This document shows, one piece after another, positions 21,691-30,561 of a stretch of 34,820 nucleotides of DNA (position 1 is the first letter of the stretch; each line of letters opens with the position of its first letter). Source of the stretch: CAZBME01 sp964645835 (GTDB taxonomy: Bacteria; Desulfobacterota; Syntrophia; Syntrophales; UBA8958); NCBI GenBank assembly GCA_964645835.1, contig CAZYDG010000021.1:1-34820 (forward strand), read 5' to 3'. The notes under the pieces were generated by a model that worked only from the letters and a program-made list of their open reading frames with translations, was not told the origin of the DNA and did not search any database. The translations under genes and the position numbers were made by a program.

Positions 21691-22968
21691 ATGCATCGCA
21701 ATATCATAGTCGTATTCATTGTCATAGCTGCATCTTTATTCAGTTCACTTTCGATCGACGCAGCCGCTGAGGGACAGTCTCTGACACTCGATCAGGCGCT
21801 GTCGATGGCGCTTAGACAAAGCCCCGAGCTATCAGCCTTTAATTTAGAGATAGAGGCACGCGAGGCAGCTATAGTCCAGGCCGGTGTTTTTCCAAATCCG
21901 GAAATCGAGGTGAGAACCGAGGGCATATACGGCAATAAAGACCGGACAGGCTTCAGCAGCGCAGAGTCATTCTTTTCACTCGGTCAAACCGTGGAACTGG
22001 CGGGTAAGCGCTCTAAAAGGATAAACCTGGCCCAAATCGACCGGAATCTTTCAAGATGGGATTGGGCGGGCAAGAGGCTCGATGTAGCTCTTGAGGTTAC
22101 CAAGAACTTTGTCGATCTCCTTGTGGAACAGGAGCGTGTGAGATTGCAGGAGGAAATGATAAAAGTTGCGGAACAATCTTTCGGCATGGTATCGGCACGC
22201 GTTCTGGCAGGCAAGGTCTCGCCGATTGATGAGACAAGAGCCTCCGCTGCCTATTCAATTGTGCAAATTGATCTTGAGCGGGCGCGCCGCTCCCTGGAAT
22301 CCGTCCGAAAAAAACTATCAGCACTTCTGGGAGAAACAACTTCATTACCCTTCATTGCAGTCGGCGTTCTCGAAATTGACTCGCCCATGCCGGAATATGG
22401 AGATTTGCTGAATCAGATACAGAGCAACCCCGATATAGCCCGGTGGAAAGACGAGAATGAGCAGAGGAGTATGGCTCTTGATCTTGAAAAGGCAAAACGG
22501 ATCCCGGATCCCGTAATCACAGGTGGGCTGAAAAGATACAGCGAAAACCAGGAGAATACCTTCCTTGCCGGCATTTCATTTCCATTGCCCATCTTTAATA
22601 CCAATAAGGGCGCTATTCAAGCTGCTCAAAAGCGCCTTACAAAAGCACAAGAGGAGAAAAAAGCTGCAGCCCTCAAGGCACAAACAACCTTAGCAGAAGC
22701 ATATCAGACAGCATCGTCGTCCTTAGCGGAAGCTGAATCGCTCAAGAATAAAGTCATTCCGGCTCTTCAGAACGCACATGACTCAATCTATGAAGGATAC
22801 AGCTTCGGGAAGTTTGGCTACATCGATGTCCTCGACGCGCAGAGGGGATTGTTCGAAGCGAGGGTCAGATACGTAGATTCTCTCGCGTCATATAAGAAGG
22901 CCCTTGCCGGTATATGGCGGCTGACAGGAACTTATTCGAGGAAAAGTAATAAAGGCCAGGAGAAATAG
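21691..22968 (+). CDS. TolC-family outer-membrane factor of heavy-metal RND efflux (CzcC/CusC-like)
   Basis: A 425-residue outer-membrane channel subunit. The signal peptide (IIVVFIVIAASLFSSLSIDA) is followed by the repeat typical of TolC proteins: LTLDQALSMALRQSPELSAF opens repeat 1, and the FPNPEIEVRTEG, FSLGQTVELAGKRSKR and SFPLPIFNTNKGAIQAAQKR motifs follow, with long helices between. It would form the outer duct through which metal ions pushed by the RND pump leave the cell. The ATG at 21691 with AGGAG 11 nt upstream is preferred to a GTG at 21646, because it starts just ahead of the signal sequence. The adaptor gene begins at the very next base after the stop. Confidence 0.92.
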   Translation: MHRNIIVVFIVIAASLFSSLSIDAAAEGQSLTLDQALSMALRQSPELSAFNLEIEAREAAIVQAGVFPNPEIEVRTEGIYGNKDRTGFSSAESFFSLGQTVELAGKRSKRINLAQIDRNLSRWDWAGKRLDVALEVTKNFVDLLVEQERVRLQEEMIKVAEQSFGMVSARVLAGKVSPIDETRASAAYSIVQIDLERARRSLESVRKKLSALLGETTSLPFIAVGVLEIDSPMPEYGDLLNQIQSNPDIARWKDENEQRSMALDLEKAKRIPDPVITGGLKRYSENQENTFLAGISFPLPIFNTNKGAIQAAQKRLTKAQEEKKAAALKAQTTLAEAYQTASSSLAEAESLKNKVIPALQNAHDSIYEGYSFGKFGYIDVLDAQRGLFEARVRYVDSLASYKKALAGIWRLTGTYSRKSNKGQEK

Positions 22969-24183
22969 ATGAAAAACAAGGCATGGATTATAGCTTTCGC
23001 TATCATAGGAATGATTATCGGCTCTCTGTCGACACAGTATTTTACGATTATCTCAAAAGCAGACTCGGGAAAACACGATAAGGGAAACCATGAGGCTGAG
23101 GAAAAGGACGAGCATACAAAAGACCGGATCGTAAAACTTCATGATGAAGACAGGAGGGAATTCGGCATCGAGGTGCAGAAAGCAGAGCCCGGCAGGCTGA
23201 ATCTTTCGATTGAACTTCCAGGGGAAGTAAAACCGAACGAAAACAGACTGGCGCGTATCGTACCGCGTGCTGCAGGCGTGGTCAGGAGTGTCCTAAAAAG
23301 TGTCGGTGACAAAGTACAGCCTGGGGAATTATTAGCGGTTCTGGACAGCAGGGAACTTGCCGATGCAAAGGCGGCATATATAACGGCCCTCAAGAGAACT
23401 GAGAATGCAAAGATCAATATGAAACGTGAAGAGGAACTCTGGAAAAAGAAAATATCCCCAGAGTTTGATTATCTAAGTGCAAAGAAAGCTTATGATGAAG
23501 CTAACATAGAGTTGCAGTCGGCGGAAAAGAAACTTCTCTATTTTGGTTTTTCAGGCGAATACATCAGGCGCCTTCCATCGCAGACGGACTTATCTTATAC
23601 ACACTACGAAATTAGGGCGCCATTCGGTGGGACAATCATAGAAAGACATATAACTCAGGGGGAATACCTGAAAGATGACAAAGAAGCATTCATAATTGCT
23701 GACCTCAGTTCTGTCTGGGTGAACATCAGCGTATATCAGAAAAACATGACCTCTCTTCTCAAGGGTCAGCAGGTAACGGTTATTACAGGCGGAAATATAC
23801 CCGATGCAAAGGGAGTCATATCCTACATCTCGCCGATCACGGGTGAGGAGACCAGGACATCAACTGCACGGGTTATCCTTTCGAACCGGCAGGGGCTATG
23901 GCGGCCCGGATTGTTTGTCACAGCGAGAGTGAAGATTGACGAAGTGCCTATATCGATCCTCCTTCCGAAAACAGCGATTGTTAATGAAAATGCCATATCC
24001 CAGGTATTTATCGAGACACAGGACGGATTCGTCCTGAAACCGGTTTCGGTGGGCAGGAGCGATGCTGCCTCTATGGAAGTAACCGCCGGTCTTGAAAAAG
24101 GGCAGAAAGTTGTAACGAAAGGCGCTTTCACACTGAAGGCTCAGCTATCGAAAGGCGCCTTCGGCGATGGCCACGTGCATTAA
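22969..24183 (+). CDS. periplasmic adaptor (membrane fusion) protein of heavy-metal RND efflux (CzcB/CusB-like)
   Basis: A 404-residue protein anchored by one N-terminal helix (AWIIAFAIIGMIIGSLSTQY). A His/Asp/Glu/Lys-rich stretch at about 30-55 (GKHDKGNHEAEEKDEHTKD) may bind metal. The lipoyl-like domain has PRAAGVVRSVLKSVGDKVQPG and, after the hairpin, YEIRAPFGGTIIERHITQGE. The beta-barrel domain includes LSSVWVNISVYQKNM and the membrane-proximal end has VTAGLEKGQKVVTKGAFTLK. It links the inner-membrane pump to the outer-membrane factor. AGGAG lies 6 nt before the ATG, inside the end of the preceding gene. Confidence 0.93.
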   Translation: MKNKAWIIAFAIIGMIIGSLSTQYFTIISKADSGKHDKGNHEAEEKDEHTKDRIVKLHDEDRREFGIEVQKAEPGRLNLSIELPGEVKPNENRLARIVPRAAGVVRSVLKSVGDKVQPGELLAVLDSRELADAKAAYITALKRTENAKINMKREEELWKKKISPEFDYLSAKKAYDEANIELQSAEKKLLYFGFSGEYIRRLPSQTDLSYTHYEIRAPFGGTIIERHITQGEYLKDDKEAFIIADLSSVWVNISVYQKNMTSLLKGQQVTVITGGNIPDAKGVISYISPITGEETRTSTARVILSNRQGLWRPGLFVTARVKIDEVPISILLPKTAIVNENAISQVFIETQDGFVLKPVSVGRSDAASMEVTAGLEKGQKVVTKGAFTLKAQLSKGAFGDGHVH

Positions 24184-24193
24184 GGGGACGATG

Positions 24194-27100
24194 ATGGAAA
24201 GAATAATCTATTTCGCCTTGAGAAATCGACTCCTTGTCAGTGTGCTTGCTGTTCTGGTTCTGGCGGCGGGATGGTACAGCTATGTGAAACTGCCCGTTGA
24301 TGCATTTCCGGACGTCACGCCGAACCTGGTCCAAGTCTTCACTGAGACGGAAGGACTTGCTCCCGAGGAAGTAGAAAAATATGTCACCTATCCCGTAGAG
24401 GCTGCGATGAGCGGTCTTCCCGATCTCAGGGAGATACGTTCCGTCTCTAATTTCGGTCTCTCGGTCGTAAACATATATTTCAAGGACGGGACAGATACAT
24501 ACTTCGCCCGCCAACTTGTCAACGAACGTCTGCAGCATGCCCGCGAAAACATTCCCAATGGATTTGGAAAACCCGAAATGGGTCCGATATCGACCGGACT
24601 GGGGCAAATCCTTTTCTACGCACTGGAAGATCAAACGCGAAAGCGAACACCTGAAGAGATGCGCGAGATACAGGACTGGCTCATCAAATTCAATATTCAG
24701 ACTGTTCCGGGCGTGACGGAAGTGCTTTCCCTGGGAGGCGAGGTCAAGCAATTCCAGATCAGGGTCAGGCCTCAGGATTTGCTTCGGTATGACCTTTCTA
24801 TCAAGAATATCGTCGAGTCGGTAAAGGCAAACAACTCGAACGTCGGTGCACAGGTTTTGGTAAAGAATGCGGAAGAATACATTGTACGATCTGTCGGGCT
24901 TGCCGAAAGGATCTCGGATCTTGAAAACATCGTCCTCAAATCGAAGAAAGGAACTCCTGTCTTTCTTGGGCAGGTAGCTGACGTTGTGATAGGCGGCGAA
25001 ATTCGCAGGGGTCTGGCTACAATGAACGGAGCCGGAGAGGTGGTGGTGGGCATGGTGCTCAAGCTGATCGGGACGAATACATCGACAGTCATAACCGACG
25101 TCAAGAAAAAAATGCAGGAAATCAATAAAGTCCTTCCTCAGGGAGTTAAAATCGTTCCCTATTATGACCAGGCTACTTTGGTTGGTAAGTGCATCCGAAC
25201 TGTGATGAATGCTCTTGCAGAGGCCATTATCCTGCTCGTCATCATTCAACTCGTCATGCTGGGCAGCGTGCGCCCAAGTATCGTAGTGCTGAGTGCCATT
25301 CCCTTTTCACTCGCTTTTGCGTTTCTCCTGATGCACGGATTTGGCATTTCGGCAAACCTCATGTCCCTTGGCGGCTTGGCAATTGCTCTAGGTCTTCTTG
25401 TTGATGGTGCAGTTGTCATGGTCGAAAACATAGATCGCCATCTGAGGGATGCCGATCCTCAAGAGCCTATTGTGCACATCATCGCACGGTCATGCAGTGA
25501 AGTATCGAAACCCATTCTTTTTTCGCTACTTATCATTGTAATAGTGTTTATCCCTCTATTCACTTTGCAAGGCGTTGAAGGCAAGACGTTTCGACCGCTT
25601 GCACAGACTATGTCTTTCGCTATGCTCGGCTCACTCCTTTTTGCAATAATCTTTGTTCCCGTTATGGGGACAATGCTGATGAGGAAACCTGAAAAAAAAG
25701 TCGATCAGATCCATTCTGAACCAATTGCAGTTAGATGGCTGCTCAGACACTACCAGCCAATAGTGAGCAGTTTTGTCCGTCAACCACGAAAAGCCATAAT
25801 CCTTTCGCTCACCTTAATTGTGGTTGGTATCTCACTCTTTGCTTTTCTCGGATCGGAGTTTGTCCCCCGGCTGAACGAAGGAGACTTGCTTGTCCGTGCC
25901 ACCATGGCACCTTCCATATCCATTGATGAATCCCGTGATACCATGCTTCGCTTTGAAAGAAGACTAATGGCGAAATTTCCTGAAGTGACAAAGGTGGTCA
26001 CGCGTGTCGGCAGAGGGGAAATCGGCGCTCATGCCGATCCGGTAAACAGTGCAGAAGCATTTGTAGCGCTGAAACCGATCAATCAATGGAAATCGGCAAA
26101 AACACTGGAAGAGTTGACTTACAAGATGAGTGAGACATTCGAGGATTTTCCAGGAGTTCAGTTGAATTTCACACAGCCGATTGCAGCTGCAGTGGATGAA
26201 CTGCTTACGGGAATCAAGGCGGATTTAGCGATAAAAATTTTTGGTTCAGACATGAATGTGCTGCAAGAGCAGGCAGCCAAGGTTGAACAAATCCTTAAGG
26301 GAGTTCCTGGGGCGGCAGATGTGCAGAAAGACCAAATGGCAGGTACGCCACAACTCAGGATAACGGTCGACCAACAGGCAATATCCCGATATGGAGTCAA
26401 CGTGCAGGATGTTCAAGAGGTTATCAGAACTGCTGTTGGCGGGGAAAAGGCTGGGCAGGTTTTCGAAGGTGTCAAGCGCTTCGACATTTTCATACGGTAT
26501 GTACCGGAATCAAGAAGTAACGCAGAATCTATAGGCAATATTCTCGTAAATGCACCGGGCGGTTTGAAATTGCCACTTGTCGCGCTTGCTAAAATCGAAG
26601 AAATAACCGGTCCAAGACAGGTTACACGTGAAAACAATCAGCGTTTTGTGACAGTTCAATGCAATGTGAGAAACAGGGATATCGGCTCATTCGTAAAAGA
26701 TACCCAGGAAGTCATCAACACAAAGGTTAAGCTCCCACCGGGATACCTCACTAGTTGGGGCGGCCAATTCGAGCTTCAGCAGGAAGCGAACAAACGCCTG
26801 ATGTTTGTTGTTCCTATTACTCTTCTGATAGTGTTTCTTCTTCTCTATTCAGCGTTCAACTCAATGAAGAACTCTTTTCTGATCCTATTTAATATCCCGT
26901 TAGCGCTCGTAGGAGGCATAGCGGGACTCTGGATAACAGGTCAAAACGTTTCGGTTCCAGCCTCTGTAGGGTTTATTGCTCTCTTCGGCATTGCCCTTGC
27001 GAACGGCATGGTTCTCGTAACGTATCTAAATCAACTTTTACGAAATGGTGTTCCTATGGAGGAGACATGCATTCGCGGCGCATGCCTGCGATTGAGGCCT

Positions 27101-27301
27101 GTTCTTATGACTGCTCTTGCCGCGGCGTTCGGTCTCGTGCCGATGGTTATTTCAAGCGGAACCGGAAGCGAGGTGCAGAGACCGTTGGCGACAGTCGTGA
27201 TTGGTGGGCTCGTGACTTCTACCATTTTAACACTGCTTGTGATTCCTGCGTTGTATAAATGGTTTGCGATTAATCCAGAAGAAGAAACCATCATGAAATA
27301 A
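24194..27301 (+). CDS. heavy-metal efflux RND pump (HME family, CzcA/CusA-like)
   Basis: A 1035-residue proton-driven inner-membrane pump with 12 expected helices in two halves and two large periplasmic loops. The N-terminus LRNRLLVSVLAVLVLAAGW, LPVDAFPDVTPNLVQVFTET and APEEVEKYVTYPVEAAMSGL is diagnostic of HME-RND proteins. In helix 4 the motif is GGLAIALGLLVDGAVVMVEN: the second acidic pair (D404, E411) is present but the first Asp of the Zn/Co/Cd-type DFG motif is Ala398, as in Cu/Ag pumps. The metal is therefore uncertain. Of two adjacent ATGs the second (24194) has the better distance to AAGGGG. It follows the adaptor gene by 10 bp. Confidence 0.94.
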   Translation: MERIIYFALRNRLLVSVLAVLVLAAGWYSYVKLPVDAFPDVTPNLVQVFTETEGLAPEEVEKYVTYPVEAAMSGLPDLREIRSVSNFGLSVVNIYFKDGTDTYFARQLVNERLQHARENIPNGFGKPEMGPISTGLGQILFYALEDQTRKRTPEEMREIQDWLIKFNIQTVPGVTEVLSLGGEVKQFQIRVRPQDLLRYDLSIKNIVESVKANNSNVGAQVLVKNAEEYIVRSVGLAERISDLENIVLKSKKGTPVFLGQVADVVIGGEIRRGLATMNGAGEVVVGMVLKLIGTNTSTVITDVKKKMQEINKVLPQGVKIVPYYDQATLVGKCIRTVMNALAEAIILLVIIQLVMLGSVRPSIVVLSAIPFSLAFAFLLMHGFGISANLMSLGGLAIALGLLVDGAVVMVENIDRHLRDADPQEPIVHIIARSCSEVSKPILFSLLIIVIVFIPLFTLQGVEGKTFRPLAQTMSFAMLGSLLFAIIFVPVMGTMLMRKPEKKVDQIHSEPIAVRWLLRHYQPIVSSFVRQPRKAIILSLTLIVVGISLFAFLGSEFVPRLNEGDLLVRATMAPSISIDESRDTMLRFERRLMAKFPEVTKVVTRVGRGEIGAHADPVNSAEAFVALKPINQWKSAKTLEELTYKMSETFEDFPGVQLNFTQPIAAAVDELLTGIKADLAIKIFGSDMNVLQEQAAKVEQILKGVPGAADVQKDQMAGTPQLRITVDQQAISRYGVNVQDVQEVIRTAVGGEKAGQVFEGVKRFDIFIRYVPESRSNAESIGNILVNAPGGLKLPLVALAKIEEITGPRQVTRENNQRFVTVQCNVRNRDIGSFVKDTQEVINTKVKLPPGYLTSWGGQFELQQEANKRLMFVVPITLLIVFLLLYSAFNSMKNSFLILFNIPLALVGGIAGLWITGQNVSVPASVGFIALFGIALANGMVLVTYLNQLLRNGVPMEETCIRGACLRLRPVLMTALAAAFGLVPMVISSGTGSEVQRPLATVVIGGLVTSTILTLLVIPALYKWFAINPEEETIMK

Positions 27302-27316
27302 TTTGAGAGGGAGCCG

Positions 27317-27643
27317 ATGAAGCAGATCGTTGCATATATAAAACCGCACATACTCAACGACATCACCCTTGAACTTAGGAAAATACCTGAATTGCGAGGA
27401 ATAAGCGTAACTGAAATCAAGGGATTTGGCAGAAGAGAAGGAGGTGACAGATATTATGATGTAGATGATCTGATGGATTTTGCCCCGTATCTTAGAATTG
27501 AAATATTCTGCAAGAATGATCTCGTGGATACAGTCGTTTCTGTGATCGATAAAAATGCATATACGGGATTGAGAGGGGATGGAAAGATATATGTTCTTAA
27601 TGTCGACAAAGCATTTAAGATTGGAAAAGGACAAATAGATTGA
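27317..27643 (+). CDS. PII-like regulator of the PII-NG type
   Basis: A 108-residue protein with the PII fold: IVAYIKPHILNDITLELRKI, ISVTEIKGFGRREGG, LRIEIFCKNDLVDTVVSVI and the ATP-binding B-loop TGLRGDGKIYVLNVDKAF. The T-loop (GGDRYYDVDDLMDFAP) is one residue shorter than in GlnB/GlnK and does not keep the ELYRGAEY uridylylation site, so nitrogen control is unlikely. PII relatives of this kind, called PII-NG, are known to sit beside heavy-metal RND genes, and their trigger is not settled. AGGGAG precedes the ATG, and the gene is 15 bp after the pump gene. A role in sensing nucleotide or metal status for the pump is inference. Confidence 0.85.
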   Translation: MKQIVAYIKPHILNDITLELRKIPELRGISVTEIKGFGRREGGDRYYDVDDLMDFAPYLRIEIFCKNDLVDTVVSVIDKNAYTGLRGDGKIYVLNVDKAFKIGKGQID

Positions 27644-27660
27644 AGCATGGAGGTGTCACC

Positions 27661-28287
27661 ATGAACAGGTTAGCAAAGGTAGTAGCAATTATTGCGGCGA
27701 GTGCGATTGTTTTGGGGTGTGGTGCAATTGCCAGGGAAATTCAGAAAAAAACCGTAAGTTCTCGGGACAATATATTTTCAGAAATCAAACAAAGGGAGCC
27801 TCTTCCCAAAGACTCATCAAGGTTGACAATAAAAGCGAATATCAAAACTCATTTAGAGGGATACTATTGGGGAGAATCTAAGGGATCACATCATGGAAAA
27901 GCGAATTATCCATTCGTGGTCAATATCGATGGACAGGCGGTAGTATGGTATGTCGATGGCTTCAGGGACAGCATGCCAAAATATGACAAAGACGGCGAGA
28001 CAAGCCATAATCCTGAGGCCGGAGAAGGAATCAAATATGTCTTGGAAAAAAATATCAAATTGCCTGCCGGCAACCACAGAATTTTTTTGGGTTTCCCCGA
28101 TGATGACTACTATGTAGAAGTTCAAATATCTCTAAAAGAAGGTGAATCATCCGTCCTGGAATTCAAACCAATATACAAGTACAAGACAGATCCTCATTTA
28201 ATCCAGACTTTTTTAAATGGAATCAATAAGTACGAAGTATACTTTAATGGATCAATTGTTACTGAAGGTGTCCAAAAGAGAAATTAA
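27661..28287 (+). CDS. lipoprotein of unknown function at the end of the metal efflux operon
   Basis: A 208-residue lipoprotein. The signal sequence is VVAIIAASAIVLGC with the lipobox Cys at residue 20. The mature part is predominantly beta: LTIKANIKTHLEGYYWGESK, a His-containing loop GSHHGKANYPFVVNIDGQAV, then LPAGNHRIFLGFPDDDYYVE and a closing NKYEVYFNGSIV. The middle resembles a small carbohydrate- or peptide-binding beta sandwich, but no family is recognised. The ATG at 27661 has GGAGG at the right spacing. The gene begins 17 bp after the PII-like gene, so it is likely co-transcribed with the pump genes. Confidence 0.7.
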   Translation: MNRLAKVVAIIAASAIVLGCGAIAREIQKKTVSSRDNIFSEIKQREPLPKDSSRLTIKANIKTHLEGYYWGESKGSHHGKANYPFVVNIDGQAVVWYVDGFRDSMPKYDKDGETSHNPEAGEGIKYVLEKNIKLPAGNHRIFLGFPDDDYYVEVQISLKEGESSVLEFKPIYKYKTDPHLIQTFLNGINKYEVYFNGSIVTEGVQKRN

Positions 28288-28303
28288 GAGTGTATCATTT
28301 TTA

Positions 28304-28332
28304 TTGACACACTGGCCCCTATCCATTATGTT
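28304..28332 (+). promoter_or_regulatory. sigma-70-type promoter for the DAC-domain gene
   Basis: TTGACA (28304-28309) and TATGTT (28327-28332) with a 17-bp spacer, 43 bp before the TTG start at 28376. It suggests that the DAC-domain gene is separate from the efflux operon. Confidence 0.55.
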
Positions 28333-28375
28333 TTCTATCGAAAAAAGACATAACAATTGACAGGAAATTGAATCA

Positions 28376-29833
28376 TTGCCACCCTCGGACGCTATTAAAA
28401 GGCCCAGAAAGTCTGATCGACATAATCTGCTGTGCCTGTACCATATCCTCGACGGACTACGGCAAGGCCTCTGCAAATTTTCCGGGCCGTCACGCGTCGC
28501 CATCGTATACGCCATTCACCCTGATGACCCTTTGCGCATCTTCGACCCCCAAGGGCTCCTCAAGGACCAAAAGAAACGCATGAAGGAATATTTTATCGAT
28601 ACGGACGAATGGCGTCGAAATTTGCGTGATCATGGACACCTGCTCTTCGATAAGCCCCAGTCCCAATATTTGGATCTGCCCGATGTTTTGAGCCTGGGGA
28701 GCCGGGCTCGTGGAACGGCCTATCAGATGTGGTTCTCGGAAAACCATGTGGACCTGTGTTCACCGGGACCTGTCTACCGCTGGATGGAATTTGCCCTGTT
28801 GCAGCTATCTCAGAGTTTCCTCGCCCAGGACATCCTGTCCGCTGAATCGGCCGGGCACCTTCTCCAGGAAATGGACGTCCATGCCGTTCACGATCACATC
28901 GTCGAGGAATGTACCCGCATCATGGGCTCTTCACCGAAATTCCACGTATATAATCTGCTGGAATCGATCATCCAGATATCCAAGACGCCTGAAGAAGGGG
29001 CATGGGCGCGGGGGCAGCTCGCCTTTGTCGAACCTTGCTATCTTCCTCAGGTTCAATTCCTGACCACGTTCCCGAAGACTGAGCGTCCCCTACTGGAAAA
29101 CTACAAACATGTTCGCAAACTACTTCAGGCAGTGGAGAGGAGCGATCGAACCCTCATTTCGGACGGGAAATTCATCAACGGCATCTCCATTTCCGATCTG
29201 CCGCAGCCCAGCCTCTGTTGCGAATTCCGGGGCCGTCACGGCTTGTTGTCCCTCAATCTTGATCCCATTTGCAGTTTCTCCGACGGCGCCTTTCATGGCA
29301 CGAACCGGAAGCCGACGCTGGCCATGCTGGAGGCAGTTTTAAGACGATGGCCCCTGGATTTTCAACATCGCAAGAATCTTTTCAGTTGCATCACGCGTAT
29401 CGTGGCCACTGCAGGTGAGGAAAAATATGGTTGCACCATCGTGGTTGATCCAAGCGATCCGCCCCTCCATCTTTCCGGTCAATCCCTGGAAACGCCTATT
29501 TGCCTGGAACCTGAAGAAAACCTAAAACTCGCCGCCGCCTTGGCCAAAGTCGACGGGGCGCTTCATATCGACAGTAACCTTCAACTGCGATCCTTTGCCT
29601 GTCTCATGGACGGTCCTTCCCTCATGACTGAAGACCGTGCGCGAGGCGCCCGATACAACTCGGCCCTGCGCTTCACGACCAAACACCCGGGCCTTATCGT
29701 CGTCGTCGTCTCATCGGACCGGCCCGTATCGGTTATTCAAAACGGCATCGACCTTTCTCAACCCCACACATGGCCCCCCATTTCCAGCACCATGCGCCTT
29801 CCGCCTACCCTCACCCAGTGGTTGAAGGTATAA
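28376..29833 (+). CDS. protein with a divergent diadenylate-cyclase (DisA_N/DAC-like) C-terminal domain
   Basis: A 485-residue soluble protein. The C-terminal part (about 330-475) resembles the DAC domain that makes c-di-AMP from ATP: LAAALAKVDGALHIDSNLQL carries the DGA motif (D393), and EDRARGARYNSALRFT (R426-Y427-N428) stands where DisA and CdaA have the RHR motif, followed by the strand LIVVVVSSDRPVSVIQNG. The DGA metal site is intact; the RHR change is a real departure, so activity or product may differ. The first 300 residues have no recognised domain and could be a sensor. The TTG start is used because an in-frame stop lies six codons upstream and AGGA is at 10 nt. No c-di-AMP-hydrolysing gene is near. 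Confidence 0.65.
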   Translation: MPPSDAIKRPRKSDRHNLLCLYHILDGLRQGLCKFSGPSRVAIVYAIHPDDPLRIFDPQGLLKDQKKRMKEYFIDTDEWRRNLRDHGHLLFDKPQSQYLDLPDVLSLGSRARGTAYQMWFSENHVDLCSPGPVYRWMEFALLQLSQSFLAQDILSAESAGHLLQEMDVHAVHDHIVEECTRIMGSSPKFHVYNLLESIIQISKTPEEGAWARGQLAFVEPCYLPQVQFLTTFPKTERPLLENYKHVRKLLQAVERSDRTLISDGKFINGISISDLPQPSLCCEFRGRHGLLSLNLDPICSFSDGAFHGTNRKPTLAMLEAVLRRWPLDFQHRKNLFSCITRIVATAGEEKYGCTIVVDPSDPPLHLSGQSLETPICLEPEENLKLAAALAKVDGALHIDSNLQLRSFACLMDGPSLMTEDRARGARYNSALRFTTKHPGLIVVVVSSDRPVSVIQNGIDLSQPHTWPPISSTMRLPPTLTQWLKV

Positions 29834-29860
29834 AACAGACGTCTGTTGAAAAACGCCCGG
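29834..29860. repeat. dispersed inverted-repeat element, fragment (copy 4)
   Basis: AACAGACGTCTGTT (29834-29847) is a perfect 14-bp palindrome followed by GAAAAACGCC. It looks like the family terminus GTCTGTTGAAAAA joined head-to-head with the inner end of an opposite terminus. It begins immediately after the stop codon of the DAC-domain gene. Confidence 0.55.
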
Positions 29861-29875
29861 ATATTTTCTCTGAAT

Positions 29876-30283
29876 TCACTTTTTGTATTCTGCTTCTACG
29901 CTGATGGCGATACCGCCCCGAACGGCAAAATCGGCCGTAATCTTGCACCACCGGGGCGACAGGGCCGCTACGAGATCGTCCAGCATGACATTTACGACAT
30001 GTTCATGAAACGTACCCTTATTGCGGAACGACTGCAGATAAAGCTTGAGCGATTTTGATTCGACGATTTTTTTGTCAGGAATATACCAGATCGTAATCTC
30101 CGCAAAATCCGGCTGGCCCGTAATTGGACACACGCAGGTAAATTCACCCGTCCGAAGGGTCACGGTGTAATCCCGCTCTGGGTGATGGTTCGGAAAGACC
30201 TCCAGTTTTCGGCCTCCTTTTGCGTCTTTGCCGAGCATGCTCAAACTATTCAAATCCGATTCTTCCGTTAACCTCTTTTTCAT
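29876..30283 (-). CDS. queF: preQ1 synthase QueF (7-cyano-7-deazaguanine reductase)
   Basis: A 135-residue cytoplasmic enzyme that reduces preQ0 to preQ1 with NADPH in queuosine biosynthesis. The catalytic Cys52 and Asp59 are in TCVCPITGQPDFAEI. The family signature ESKSLKLYLQSFRNKGTFHE follows at about 75-94. Its short length marks the unimodular (type I, YkvM-like) form; all hallmark residues are present. The ATG at 30283 (KKRLTEESD) is the more usual start; a frame-internal ATG at 30319 lacks a ribosome site. No preQ1 riboswitch pattern was seen upstream. Other queuosine genes are not in the window. It is convergent with the DAC-domain gene and divergent from the porin-like gene. Confidence 0.94.
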   Translation of the reverse strand: MKKRLTEESDLNSLSMLGKDAKGGRKLEVFPNHHPERDYTVTLRTGEFTCVCPITGQPDFAEITIWYIPDKKIVESKSLKLYLQSFRNKGTFHEHVVNVMLDDLVAALSPRWCKITADFAVRGGIAISVEAEYKK

Positions 30284-30453
30284 AATGAATTCGACCCCTG
30301 TCCGATGAATATGAACCAATGTCTTTAACCATAAAGGCTTATTGTTTCATTTTCAACCTTTAATTCCGAATCGTAATACGAATATGTAAAGGCAACAGGG
30401 GAAATAACAATTTTGTTCCCATCCGGTATCCGATGTTCCTGAATGAATGACTA

Positions 30454-30482
30454 TTGCATATTATAATTTACAAGGTTATGAT
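30454..30482 (+). promoter_or_regulatory. candidate promoter for the porin-like gene
   Basis: TTGCAT (30454-30459) and TATGAT (30477-30482) with a 17-bp spacer, 79 bp before the ATG at 30562, in the gap between the divergent queF and porin-like genes. Confidence 0.42.
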
Positions 30483-30561
30483 TCTTACTTTTGATCGGCT
30501 ATCTGGCATAAATATTGATTTAAAGGTCCATCAAATACTTGAGCTACTAGGAGGAAGGAAA

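Noticed and set aside
24128..25249. 373-codon minus-strand open frame inside the RND pump gene
   Set aside because: It is antisense to a well-conserved pump sequence and shows no protein-like features; a codon-bias shadow.
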